Below, piece by piece: positions 20,080 to 28,667 of a DNA stretch of 64,000 nucleotides. The notes under the pieces are model-generated. The model did not search any database. It saw only the letters and a program-made list of their open reading frames with translations, and had not been told where the DNA came from. How positions within the stretch are numbered: position 1 is the stretch's first letter; each line of letters opens with the position of its first letter. The position numbers were made by a program, and so were the translations under genes. The stretch comes from an uncultured Paracoccaceae bacterium (lineage in GTDB: Bacteria > Pseudomonadota > Alphaproteobacteria > Rhodobacterales > Rhodobacteraceae). Location of the stretch: contig CANMUM010000007.1 of NCBI GenBank assembly GCA_947501025.1, forward strand, positions 1 to 64,000. The letters are read 5' to 3'.

Positions 20080-20841
20080 ATGGGTATCACAGGACTTAAA
20101 TCACGAGAGTTATTAGCGCTAATCTGGAAAGATTGGGCGCGCGAACCAAAAACAACATTTACGATCATTTTTCTTTTTTTCTTAGCCGAGCTTTTCGCAG
20201 AATTTTTTATTGAACGTTTCATCGGCTTAGTTATTTATTCAGTGTTTCATACAATCATTATATGCGCTACACATCATTATTTTATCAAGGATAGTTATTT
20301 TGTGCCGAGACTATCTTCACCTACAAATCTTCCCATATTCTCTTACTTCATTCACTCGATCATTCTCATAATTAAGATATCTCTACCGGCCCTTGGGCTG
20401 TTCGCTTTATGGTACATTACAGAACATGTATTATTATCATTAGAACAAACGACAACGATAATCGGCATATTCTTTTCGGTTATAGCCGTTATTTCAATCG
20501 TCATATACATAATATTAATGCCTTGGATCTGGAAATCATCGATGCGCTTGCCTCATATCGCAGTTGGCAATCAGAGCACTCCCATGAATCTTGATTTTAA
20601 GGTTCATGGAATGGGAATTTGGTTTTTTATGAAACTCAATGTCATATTGGGACTTTTATCTATCCCCGTGATTGTTTTTTCAGAACTTGATGCGACAATG
20701 GAAGCTGCATCAGTTTCAAGCAGACTCATAATGATTTATATCCCAATTTCGATATTTCTTGCTATATTTTCACTATTCTTACTCAGTTGCCTTAATGTCA
20801 TCTACCGAAGAGTTCATCTTGAGCCTATTGCATCTGGTTAA
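20080..20841 (+). CDS. Multi-pass membrane protein of unknown function
   Basis: A 253-residue integral membrane protein with about six hydrophobic segments, an N-terminal RELLALIWKDWAREPKTT cytoplasmic head and few charged residues afterwards. The overall look is like a small YIP1-type or DUF membrane protein, but I do not recognise a family. The ATG at 20080 is chosen over an in-frame TTG at 20029. It follows mnmA by 63 bp and precedes the M20 peptidase by 45 bp on the same strand. It is more AT-rich than its neighbours. Confidence 0.6.
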   Translation: MGITGLKSRELLALIWKDWAREPKTTFTIIFLFFLAELFAEFFIERFIGLVIYSVFHTIIICATHHYFIKDSYFVPRLSSPTNLPIFSYFIHSIILIIKISLPALGLFALWYITEHVLLSLEQTTTIIGIFFSVIAVISIVIYIILMPWIWKSSMRLPHIAVGNQSTPMNLDFKVHGMGIWFFMKLNVILGLLSIPVIVFSELDATMEAASVSSRLIMIYIPISIFLAIFSLFLLSCLNVIYRRVHLEPIASG

Positions 20842-20886
20842 GGCGTTGATAGAATAGCTTGAAAAACAAATCCGAATGGAGTCAAA

Positions 20887-22248
20887 ATGAGCCTAGATAT
20901 CCTTGCCAACAACGAATCTGCTGCCCTTGAACGCCTTTTTGAGTTTTTGCGGATAGCTTCCATCTCAACGGATCCGAAATGGTCAGATGACTGTCAAAAA
21001 GCAGCAGATTGGCTTGTGCGTGACTTGACCTCAATCGGATTTGAGGCGCGCACCGTCAACACGGGTGGGCATCCATTCGTCATCGCACATTCGCCCAAAA
21101 TCGATAATGCACCTCATGTGTTGTTTTACGGACATTATGATGTTCAACCTGTTGATCCACTTGATCTTTGGGAGCGTGACCCATTTGATCCTGCAATCAT
21201 TGACCGTCATGGCGTCAAAGCCATTCATGGGCGCGGATCATCTGATGATAAAGGTCAAGTGATGACATTTATTGAGGCTTGTCGAGCGCTGCAATCTGGC
21301 GAAGGGATACCGATCAACATCACAATCTTGATTGAAGGTGAGGAAGAAACAGGTTCGCCCTCGCTTCCAGCATTTCTTGACGAATTTGGCGATGAAATCC
21401 GTGCTGATATCGCACTTATCTGCGATACAGGTATGGTTGATGCCCAAACACCCGCCATTTCAAGCCAGCTTCGCGGATTGATGGGGGAACAAATTACGAT
21501 CACAGCCGCGTCGAGCGATCTGCATTCAGGTCTTTATGGAGGTGCCGCGCGCAATCCAGCACATATTATGGTTGAAGCACTTGCAAGCTTGCGCAATACA
21601 GACGGCTCCATCAATCTTGATGGGTTTTATGATGGCGTTCCAGAGCTTTCAGAAGAGCTGCAAAAGGATTGGGATGCTCTTGCTGAAAAAGGTGAAAAAC
21701 TGCTCAGTGATGTGGATTTAAATGTTCCCGCCGGTGAAACAGATCGCGGTATATTGGAACAAATCTGGGCGCGCCCAACATTTGAGATCAACGGCATATG
21801 GTCAGGATATACTGGCGAAGGTTTCAAAACGGTTCTGCCCGCTCAAGCCCATGCCAAAATTAGCTTTCGTTTGGTTGGCACACAAAATCCAGAAGTCATA
21901 CGCGAGAGTTTTCGCAAAGCCATGCGCGCATTTACGCCGAGTGATTGCAATATCGAATTTCATGCCCATGGCGGATCACCTGCAAGCCATATGGACATTA
22001 CACGACCAGAGTTTCAAAAAGCCAAATCGGCGCTTTCGGGCCTTTGGGAAAACGATGCTGTATTTATTGGCATGGGTGGTTCCATTCCAATCGTTGGGGA
22101 ATTCAAATCGGCACTTGGCATGGACAGTATGCTGATCGGATTTGCACAAGCCAGCGATCAAATCCATGCACCCAATGAGAAATATGACCTAGAGAGTTTT
22201 CAAAAAGGTGCGCAAGCTTGGCATAAAATTATCACAGCTTTGAGTTAA
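20887..22248 (+). CDS. M20-family metallopeptidase (dipeptidase)
   Basis: A 453-residue cytoplasmic zinc peptidase. FYGHYDVQPVDP carries the first zinc His and the catalytic Asp (about 78-89), GRGSSDDKGQ the bridging Asp (about 118-127), EGEEETGSPS the catalytic Glu-Glu pair (about 152-161), CDTGM the next zinc ligand, and the dimerisation (lid) domain follows before FAQASDQIHAPNEKY near the end with the last His. The pattern is that of the CNDP/dipeptidase branch rather than ArgE or DapE. GGAG precedes the ATG. Its 3' end overlaps the convergent histidine kinase gene by 17 bp. Confidence 0.88.
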   Translation: MSLDILANNESAALERLFEFLRIASISTDPKWSDDCQKAADWLVRDLTSIGFEARTVNTGGHPFVIAHSPKIDNAPHVLFYGHYDVQPVDPLDLWERDPFDPAIIDRHGVKAIHGRGSSDDKGQVMTFIEACRALQSGEGIPINITILIEGEEETGSPSLPAFLDEFGDEIRADIALICDTGMVDAQTPAISSQLRGLMGEQITITAASSDLHSGLYGGAARNPAHIMVEALASLRNTDGSINLDGFYDGVPELSEELQKDWDALAEKGEKLLSDVDLNVPAGETDRGILEQIWARPTFEINGIWSGYTGEGFKTVLPAQAHAKISFRLVGTQNPEVIRESFRKAMRAFTPSDCNIEFHAHGGSPASHMDITRPEFQKAKSALSGLWENDAVFIGMGGSIPIVGEFKSALGMDSMLIGFAQASDQIHAPNEKYDLESFQKGAQAWHKIITALS

Positions 22249-24460
22249 TCGTCTTTGCCATCATATCTTGGATTTCACGTTGCAAATCTGCAAACGGAAC
22301 AGGCTTCTCTAGCAAGCGATATTCCCCTTGCTTTGCGAGCCCATCGCGCAATTCTGGAGAAATATTCCCACTAATATAAATAAATTTGGATTCAATATCA
22401 TTCTCTTGACTATATTCCCATATATCAAGGCCAGTCTCTGATTTCAGCACCATATCACATAGAACAAGATCAAAGTTATGTGCCTGCGTCTGCTCTATAT
22501 ACTCACCTAAACTATGCGCGATATGAGCAACATGGCCAATGATTTCAAGTTGTTTTCGAAGCGTTTTTGCAAGCATGACATTGTCATCAACAACCAATAT
22601 TTTATAATTCTTATTTGCGGTCGCGCCTTGATTTGGCTTTGAAACGCGGCGATCATCAGCCGTGCCATCTAATGCAGGTAAGAAGATTTGTGCCTGTGTT
22701 CCCATGCCATATTGTGAATAAATGCGAAATTCTCCATTTGACTTTTCTGCAAATCTTTTAACAATTGAAAGACCAATGCCCGTACCCTTTTCATTTGCCT
22801 TCATTGTGAAAAACGGTTCCGTTACGCGCTCTAGGTTTTCTTCGCGTATGCCTTCGCCATGATCAATAACGGAAAATACAACCTTGTCATCCTCATTGAA
22901 AACATGAACAGCAATTTCGCTACCACTTGGCGTCGCATCACGTGCATTCAAGATCAGGTTAATTAAGGCATTTTTTAACAAATTTTTGTCGCATAACACA
23001 ATAGAGTTCGTATCTGTATGGAGTATAGCTTTATGTGTCGGCTCAAGAGAGTTCTGAACCATTTGGATTGTCTCTTCAACAATGACACTTGGCGAAACAT
23101 GTTCTGATTTCAGCGGCACATTGCGCACAAATGATAGGATTTGGCGGGTCAGTCCAGTTGCATTCTCACATGACGTTAAAATATCTTGCAAATATTGTGA
23201 CTTGATTTCTTCGATATTGTCACAGCCATCAATCAAGTCTGCATTGGCACGAATAACTGCAATCACATTGTTAAAATCATGAGCAATGCCACCAGAAAGT
23301 GCACCAAGCGCATTGAGCTTAAGAGATTGTGTGATGGATTGATCACTTCTCACCTTCTCGGTTACATCCAAAATCAAGAACAATGTTAATCCTGCTTCAC
23401 CCTCAACAAACAGAGGCGAGCCTTGAATAATGTAGTGAGTATCCTTGTTGGGTTGAAAATTACGCTTTACTAAATCCGATTGAAGCAAAGATGGCTCAAT
23501 AAAATCTTCAAGATTTATCGTTCCGCTTTTAAAGTCTTCAATATTGAACATATTTAAAAAAGCGGGGTTAGCTTGTAAGATCATTTGTCGATAGTCCACA
23601 ACGGCTATCGCCTCCCCGATTGTCGATTGAATGCGGTCAATAAGATGTTTTTCGCGGGCAAGAACGCGTGTGTTTTCCATTAATTTCTCTTGAACAATAA
23701 AGTTTTCAACTTCCTTATCCAAGGAAGACGTATAATATTCATTATATGACCACACGCCGACATGTCCTGCAAATAAAGCCAATAAAACAGGGACGATCAT
23801 AAATACATCATTTGAGAAAGTGAGCGGGTGACCCATCTGCCACTCAAAAAAAGCATAAAAGGCTACGAATATCGATAGCTGCCAAACAAGATTTATAAAA
23901 TTGAACCGCGGTGAGAAAAAGTTAAGAGATGACGATAATATTACCACCATCAAGTAACTAGGTCCTATCGGAAAAGCAAAGCTATCATGAATTAAATAAG
24001 TGAACATGATAAAAGCGACTAATGTCAAAGCGAATTGAGTGACATTAAAAATATATTTGAATTGATGCCAGAACTTGGAATTAAAGCTACCATTTCGAAT
24101 TTCTATCTCAGCACGCCCAGCCGCCCAGTAACATACAATTTCACTGGTCTGGAATAATACCCAAATGAGCATTAACGGTATGATTGGCACCAAAGGCAAT
24201 GATAATAAAAATGTAAAATTCAGTGCAATTTGGTTCACAAGTGAATTTTTTAGTCGAAAAACAATATAGTCATAAGAAATTCGAGCAGACCTAGTTTCAG
24301 TACTTCCATCAAGCGTGAATAAGTGCTTGAAACGATCAAGCTTGTTATTAAACATACCATTTTTAATTGAGGGGATAAGAGTCGGCCAAAAACCAATATT
24401 TTTTGCTGTAAAATAATTCAAACTACCAATCCCAAAATGAATTCGGTGTGAAAACACCAT
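22232..24460 (-). CDS. Hybrid sensor histidine kinase with receiver domain
   Basis: A 742-residue membrane kinase. The N-terminal half has about six membrane helices (to residue 255), then a coiled linker and a PAS-type domain (about 275-390). HisKA follows with GGIAHDFNNVIAVI (phospho-His near residue 413), HATPase_c with NALINLILNARDA, DHGEGI and EKGTGIGLSIV, and a C-terminal receiver (VVDDN, phospho-Asp in LVLCDMVL, EKPV). The PAS-kinase-receiver order recalls CckA but the H-box differs from CckA, so it is a CckA-like orphan. I chose the ATG at 24460, which has AAGGTGA upstream; an earlier in-frame start would overlap the upstream gene. It is last gene of the ccmF-to-kinase run. The partner regulator is unknown. 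Confidence 0.9.
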   Translation of the reverse strand: MVFSHRIHFGIGSLNYFTAKNIGFWPTLIPSIKNGMFNNKLDRFKHLFTLDGSTETRSARISYDYIVFRLKNSLVNQIALNFTFLLSLPLVPIIPLMLIWVLFQTSEIVCYWAAGRAEIEIRNGSFNSKFWHQFKYIFNVTQFALTLVAFIMFTYLIHDSFAFPIGPSYLMVVILSSSLNFFSPRFNFINLVWQLSIFVAFYAFFEWQMGHPLTFSNDVFMIVPVLLALFAGHVGVWSYNEYYTSSLDKEVENFIVQEKLMENTRVLAREKHLIDRIQSTIGEAIAVVDYRQMILQANPAFLNMFNIEDFKSGTINLEDFIEPSLLQSDLVKRNFQPNKDTHYIIQGSPLFVEGEAGLTLFLILDVTEKVRSDQSITQSLKLNALGALSGGIAHDFNNVIAVIRANADLIDGCDNIEEIKSQYLQDILTSCENATGLTRQILSFVRNVPLKSEHVSPSVIVEETIQMVQNSLEPTHKAILHTDTNSIVLCDKNLLKNALINLILNARDATPSGSEIAVHVFNEDDKVVFSVIDHGEGIREENLERVTEPFFTMKANEKGTGIGLSIVKRFAEKSNGEFRIYSQYGMGTQAQIFLPALDGTADDRRVSKPNQGATANKNYKILVVDDNVMLAKTLRKQLEIIGHVAHIAHSLGEYIEQTQAHNFDLVLCDMVLKSETGLDIWEYSQENDIESKFIYISGNISPELRDGLAKQGEYRLLEKPVPFADLQREIQDMMAKTINSKL

Positions 24461-24470
24461 AAAATTCACC

Positions 24471-24740
24471 TTAACGCGACCTGCGCCTTCTGCCAAGATT
24501 TTTATGTGCTTTATAATTATCAATTCCTTGGCGCAACAAGATACTCATTGGATGGTCGGGCTGTGAGATACCATACGCTTCCCAAAGCTCTTTCATGGAG
24601 GCGATCGGATCATCGCCTGCATCCATCATCGCCCAGTCCATAAATATCGCACGGGCTCCATCATCATCAAGTTTTTCGATATGATAGCTTTCGGCAATTA
24701 AACCGCGTTTGTCATGTTCTGATGCGCGCTTTAGACTCAC
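24471..24740 (-). CDS. Small conserved-type hypothetical protein
   Basis: An 89-residue soluble protein. It has an alpha-helical, acidic middle (GARAIFMDWAMMDAGDD) and a basic C-terminus ending LGRRRRSR. I do not recognise a family. The start overlaps the glnE stop by 4 bp (ATGA) and its stop is 10 bp before the kinase start, so it is translated within the glnE-kinase run. The tight coupling makes it very likely a real gene. Confidence 0.7.
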   Translation of the reverse strand: MSLKRASEHDKRGLIAESYHIEKLDDDGARAIFMDWAMMDAGDDPIASMKELWEAYGISQPDHPMSILLRQGIDNYKAHKNLGRRRRSR

Positions 24741-27487
24741 GATCTTTCCTTTAAGTATTCATCAAAAATACCATCTGAAATTTTAGCCGTTCTGGCAAGA
24801 GCATTCGATAATTCATCGAGCGTTTTCGTTTCTGTAAATTGCTCTTGCCGTATCATCCATGCCTGAGATGGATTGGAGCTGGGTTCTCCTCCAAAAGATA
24901 ACCGTGACAGATGCATGAGCCCTGCCCAGATCAAAAGAGCGGTTTCAATATGCTTATGATCTTCTTTTTTCAATATATTTTTGGAAACGGTAAGCAAATC
25001 CGACATCGAATTCGACGCATTTGGCCAAGATTGAGCGAGCGCGACTGTTTGCAGTAAGAGCTCAGTTTCCATCATTCGGCCAGCGCCGTGTTTGATTGCC
25101 AATGGATTATCTGTTTGGAAATTATCACGGATTTTTTGGCGCATTTCACGCACATCATTAAGTGTTTTGGCAATATCACGCGGTTGTTTCAGTGCAGTTT
25201 GCATCGCATTATTAATGTCTTTTGAAAGCCCTGCATCCCCTGCAACGACACGTGCGCGCAAAAGTGCCATATGCTCCCAAGTCCATGCCTCATTCAATTG
25301 GTAATCCGCGAAAGATTTCAAACTTACCGCAACAGGTCCCTGCCGCCCTGAAGGTCGCAATCGCATATCCACTTCATAAAGCGCACCTTCAGATGTGGGC
25401 ACCGAAATAGCTTGTATAAAATTCTGCGTAAAGCGTGAAAAATAGCTGGAGATAGCAAGCGGCTTTTTGCCTTCTGACATTTCTGCACCATCAGCATCAT
25501 AAATGACAACCAAATCAAGATCCGAATGGCGTGTCATTTCACAAGAACCCAGCTTGCCCATAGCAAGAATGGCTGCGCCTTTTCCTGGGGGTGGACCATA
25601 GCGGCGCGTCATATGAGCATTAACGGCATCAAGCAGCGCCTCAATCGCCAGATCAGCAATCATTGTATAGGCGCGCCCTGCCGTAGCAGCATCAGCCAAC
25701 CCCCTTAATAGATGGACAGACACACGAAATTGCGCTTCCCGCACAAAACGGCGCACCGCATTTAAACGATCCTCATAATCATTGGCCTTTTCAAGCTCAC
25801 GATCAAGATGCGCGCGGATATGTATTTTTTCATCCTCATTCGCTAAAACCGGCTCAAAAAAATCTGGGCTGAGCACCGCTTCTAAAACACGGGAGTTATG
25901 GCCTAAATAATGGGCTTCACTAGGTGCCAAAGCACAAATTTCGGTAAGCAAATCAAGTATATGCGGATTCGCATCAAACATGGAAAACATCTGAACACCC
26001 GCAGGCAGTCCACGCAAAAATTTATCAAATGCCAAAAGTGCGTCCGAGGGTTGCGCACTTTGAGAAAGCTTTTCTAAAATGACGGGTTTTATGCGATCAA
26101 AAATGGCTTGTGCGCGATCAGATCGCGTCGCAGGCAATGACATCCAAGCATCAATGATTTCATCTGCCCTAGCACCAAAATGAGCATAGTCAATATTTAC
26201 GGCCTCATATGTTTTGGTGCCTTCAAAAAATTCGTCCATTGTGGCATCAATTTTGTTTAAACGAGCGACAAAATCAACGCGGAAGCGCTCTTCATCTTTC
26301 GCATCTGCAAGCGCCAAAAACTTCGCTAGGTTTTCAGGCTTATCTGGAACCAGATGCGTTTGTTGATCATTAATCATCTGTGTAATGTGCTCAAGACGTC
26401 GCAGCCATTTATATTCCTGCGTGAGATAAACCGCAAGTTCGCGCGGAATAATCTCATGCTCAGCAAGAATATCTAAAGCTTGTAAAGTGCCTTTGACACG
26501 CAGCTCGTCATTGCGCCCACCAAAGATAAGTTGCCGCGTTTGAGTGAAAAACTCAATCTCGCGAATACCACCTCGACCAAGCTTAAGATGATGTCCTTCA
26601 AGTTCAATTGACCCATCTAAATGCTTATGGCTGCGAATACGTGTTCGCATATTATGGGCGTCCTCAATGGCTGCGAAATCAAGCAAACGCCGCCATATGA
26701 ATGGGCGCATTTTTTGCAAGAAATCATTGCCAGCATCAAAATCACCAGCGCATATACGTGCCTTAATAAAGGCGGCACGCTCCCAAGTGCGCCCTAAAGC
26801 CTCATAATAACTTTCCGCTTGATCGGTTGTGATGACAACAGGCGTGACCGATGGATCGGGGCGAAGACGCAGATCGGTTCGAAACACATAACCATCAGCC
26901 GTATTTTCAGATAAAACTTTGACCAAACGCTGAACAACGCGGATAAAACCTTTGCGCACTTTATAGATATCTTCGCCCTCAAAACGGGTTTCGTCAAAGA
27001 ACATGATGAGATCAATATCTGAGGAATAATTCAGCTCATACGCGCCCTGCTTGCCCATGGCGAGCGCAAAAATGCCGCAATTTTGTGTGCTTGCGTGATG
27101 AGGCAACTTGCCGCGCGCGACCTCCGCACCGATAAGAAAACGCAATGCACGCTCAACAGCAAAATCCGCAAATAATGAAAGCCTACGCGTGATGTCCATA
27201 ACATCCATTGCAGAACCGAGATCCATCACAGCAAGATAAAGCGCGATGCGACCCTTTGCGATGCGCAAACTTCGGGAGAGTTCCGCTTCACTCTCATCAT
27301 TCACATCATTGAGTATACTCTGAAAAAGCACGTCTTCACCCAAATCAAGAGATGCCTCAAACCAAGATTTATGCGTTCGGTAAAGCCCCGAAAGATAGGG
27401 GCTATTCTCACATATTTGCGCGATGTGATGGTCAAGCGCGCCTTTTTCGCCTGATCCAAGAGCCTTTATATCACGCAATGTGAACAT
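24737..27487 (-). CDS. glnE: Bifunctional glutamine synthetase adenylyltransferase/deadenylylase
   Basis: GlnE adjusts glutamine synthetase activity by attaching or removing AMP in response to PII proteins. The 916-residue protein has two nucleotidyltransferase domains, both with intact metal motifs: ALAMGKQGAYELNYSSDIDL (about 141-160) and ILAMGKLGSCEMTRHSDLDL (about 640-660). The first is the deadenylylating half and the second the adenylylating half. C-terminal helical PII-interaction regions are present. The stop codon of the enoyl-CoA hydratase gene lies directly before the ATG. Neither glnA nor glnB is in the window. Confidence 0.95.
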   Translation of the reverse strand: MFTLRDIKALGSGEKGALDHHIAQICENSPYLSGLYRTHKSWFEASLDLGEDVLFQSILNDVNDESEAELSRSLRIAKGRIALYLAVMDLGSAMDVMDITRRLSLFADFAVERALRFLIGAEVARGKLPHHASTQNCGIFALAMGKQGAYELNYSSDIDLIMFFDETRFEGEDIYKVRKGFIRVVQRLVKVLSENTADGYVFRTDLRLRPDPSVTPVVITTDQAESYYEALGRTWERAAFIKARICAGDFDAGNDFLQKMRPFIWRRLLDFAAIEDAHNMRTRIRSHKHLDGSIELEGHHLKLGRGGIREIEFFTQTRQLIFGGRNDELRVKGTLQALDILAEHEIIPRELAVYLTQEYKWLRRLEHITQMINDQQTHLVPDKPENLAKFLALADAKDEERFRVDFVARLNKIDATMDEFFEGTKTYEAVNIDYAHFGARADEIIDAWMSLPATRSDRAQAIFDRIKPVILEKLSQSAQPSDALLAFDKFLRGLPAGVQMFSMFDANPHILDLLTEICALAPSEAHYLGHNSRVLEAVLSPDFFEPVLANEDEKIHIRAHLDRELEKANDYEDRLNAVRRFVREAQFRVSVHLLRGLADAATAGRAYTMIADLAIEALLDAVNAHMTRRYGPPPGKGAAILAMGKLGSCEMTRHSDLDLVVIYDADGAEMSEGKKPLAISSYFSRFTQNFIQAISVPTSEGALYEVDMRLRPSGRQGPVAVSLKSFADYQLNEAWTWEHMALLRARVVAGDAGLSKDINNAMQTALKQPRDIAKTLNDVREMRQKIRDNFQTDNPLAIKHGAGRMMETELLLQTVALAQSWPNASNSMSDLLTVSKNILKKEDHKHIETALLIWAGLMHLSRLSFGGEPSSNPSQAWMIRQEQFTETKTLDELSNALARTAKISDGIFDEYLKERS

Positions 27488-28270
27488 CTATTTGCCGTTA
27501 AACTTGGGTGGACGCTTTTGCATAAATGCCATGACGCCCTCCTTAAAGTCAGCCGAATGCAAGGCCTCATTTTGAAACTCAGCTTCCATACGCAATTGTG
27601 TCGCATAATCGCTATCAAGCGATGCACGCATCATGGTTTTGATGCGCGAATAGGCTTGTGATGGACCTGATTCAAATGCAGTTGCAATCGTTTTTAAGTC
27701 ACTATCAAAATCTTTTTCTTCGGCAGTTTGTGCAATCATTCCGATCCGCAAAGCCTCAGACGCGGTAATTTTTTCTGCCGTAAGCGCCATTGACATTGCA
27801 CGCGCTTGCCCGATCAATCTTGGCAAATAATAGCTAACCCCAACATCAGGAACCAACGCTATTTTTGCAAAAGCCAATTGAAAATATGCCGTGCTTGATG
27901 CAATCACATAATCACATGCAAGCGCGAGCGACATACCAGCGCCCACACATGCGCCCTCAACCGCAGCAATGACAGGGCGTGGAGATTTGGCGATAAGATC
28001 AAGTATTGGCTCATATTCCTCTTCAAGAATCTTTATGCCATCAACCTTGCCGCCCCCCATACCAGCCGCGAAATCATTAAGATCTTGTCCAGCACAAAAC
28101 ACTCCACCAGCACCGCGCAGTACAATGACGCGTATATCATCTACAGGCAATTTTAACGCAGCTATTAGCTCCATGCGTGTTGCACTCGACAGAGCATTCA
28201 TTTTATTCGCACGGTTGATCATCACTGTGCGTACTGCACCATCTTCTGTCACAATTATATCACTCATCAT
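27488..28270 (-). CDS. Enoyl-CoA hydratase/isomerase family (PaaG-like)
   Basis: A crotonase-fold protein of 260 residues. The oxyanion-hole segments are GAGGVFCAGQDLNDF (about 53-67) and EGACVGAGMSLALACD (about 105-120), followed by FAKIALVPDVGVSYYLPRLIGQA. A conserved Asp in the VPDVG region is typical of PaaG-type isomerases (ring-opened phenylacetyl-CoA route), but other paa genes are absent, so a general enoyl-CoA hydratase/isomerase is a fair alternative. Either of two adjacent Met codons may be the start. The gene overlaps the ccmH stop by 11 bp. Confidence 0.8.
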   Translation of the reverse strand: MMSDIIVTEDGAVRTVMINRANKMNALSSATRMELIAALKLPVDDIRVIVLRGAGGVFCAGQDLNDFAAGMGGGKVDGIKILEEEYEPILDLIAKSPRPVIAAVEGACVGAGMSLALACDYVIASSTAYFQLAFAKIALVPDVGVSYYLPRLIGQARAMSMALTAEKITASEALRIGMIAQTAEEKDFDSDLKTIATAFESGPSQAYSRIKTMMRASLDSDYATQLRMEAEFQNEALHSADFKEGVMAFMQKRPPKFNGK

Positions 28271-28667
28271 CTATTTCCACTTTTCCAGAACTGCGAATAA
28301 ACATCGCTACAAAAATTCCTCCGAGTAAAAACAGAATTGGACCAATGAGCCACAATACCGCCCCCGCTCCGCCAAAACGAGGCTTAAGCAAGATGAAATC
28401 GCCATAACGTGACGACAGATAATCTTTTATCTCTTGATCACTTAGGCCCTCAATGAGCTTTTCTCGAAGCAATACACGTAAGTCTTTTGCAACAGCTGCA
28501 GAGGATGCGTCAATACTTTCACCTTGGCACACTACGCAACGTAACTCTTCGGAAAGCGCGCGGGCACGTGCCTCAAGCACAGGGTCACTAAGCACTTCAT
28601 CAGGTTCAACAGCAAAAGCCGCGCCGAAAATTCCAAAGACAATTGTCAATAATGCAAGCAGCTTCAT
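28260..28667 (-). CDS. ccmH: Cytochrome c maturation protein CcmH (thiol-reductase subunit)
   Basis: A 135-residue protein with a signal peptide (about 1-19), the redox motif LRCVVCQ (Cys pair near residues 43-46) that keeps apocytochrome c haem-binding cysteines reduced, the family block LRVLLREKLIEGLSDQEI and YGDFILLKP, and one C-terminal membrane helix (about 104-126). It works with CcmF in haem attachment in the periplasm. The ATG overlaps the ccmF stop by 4 bp. It is the short CcmH/CcmL form without the TPR extension. Confidence 0.95.
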   Translation of the reverse strand: MKLLALLTIVFGIFGAAFAVEPDEVLSDPVLEARARALSEELRCVVCQGESIDASSAAVAKDLRVLLREKLIEGLSDQEIKDYLSSRYGDFILLKPRFGGAGAVLWLIGPILFLLGGIFVAMFIRSSGKVEIDDE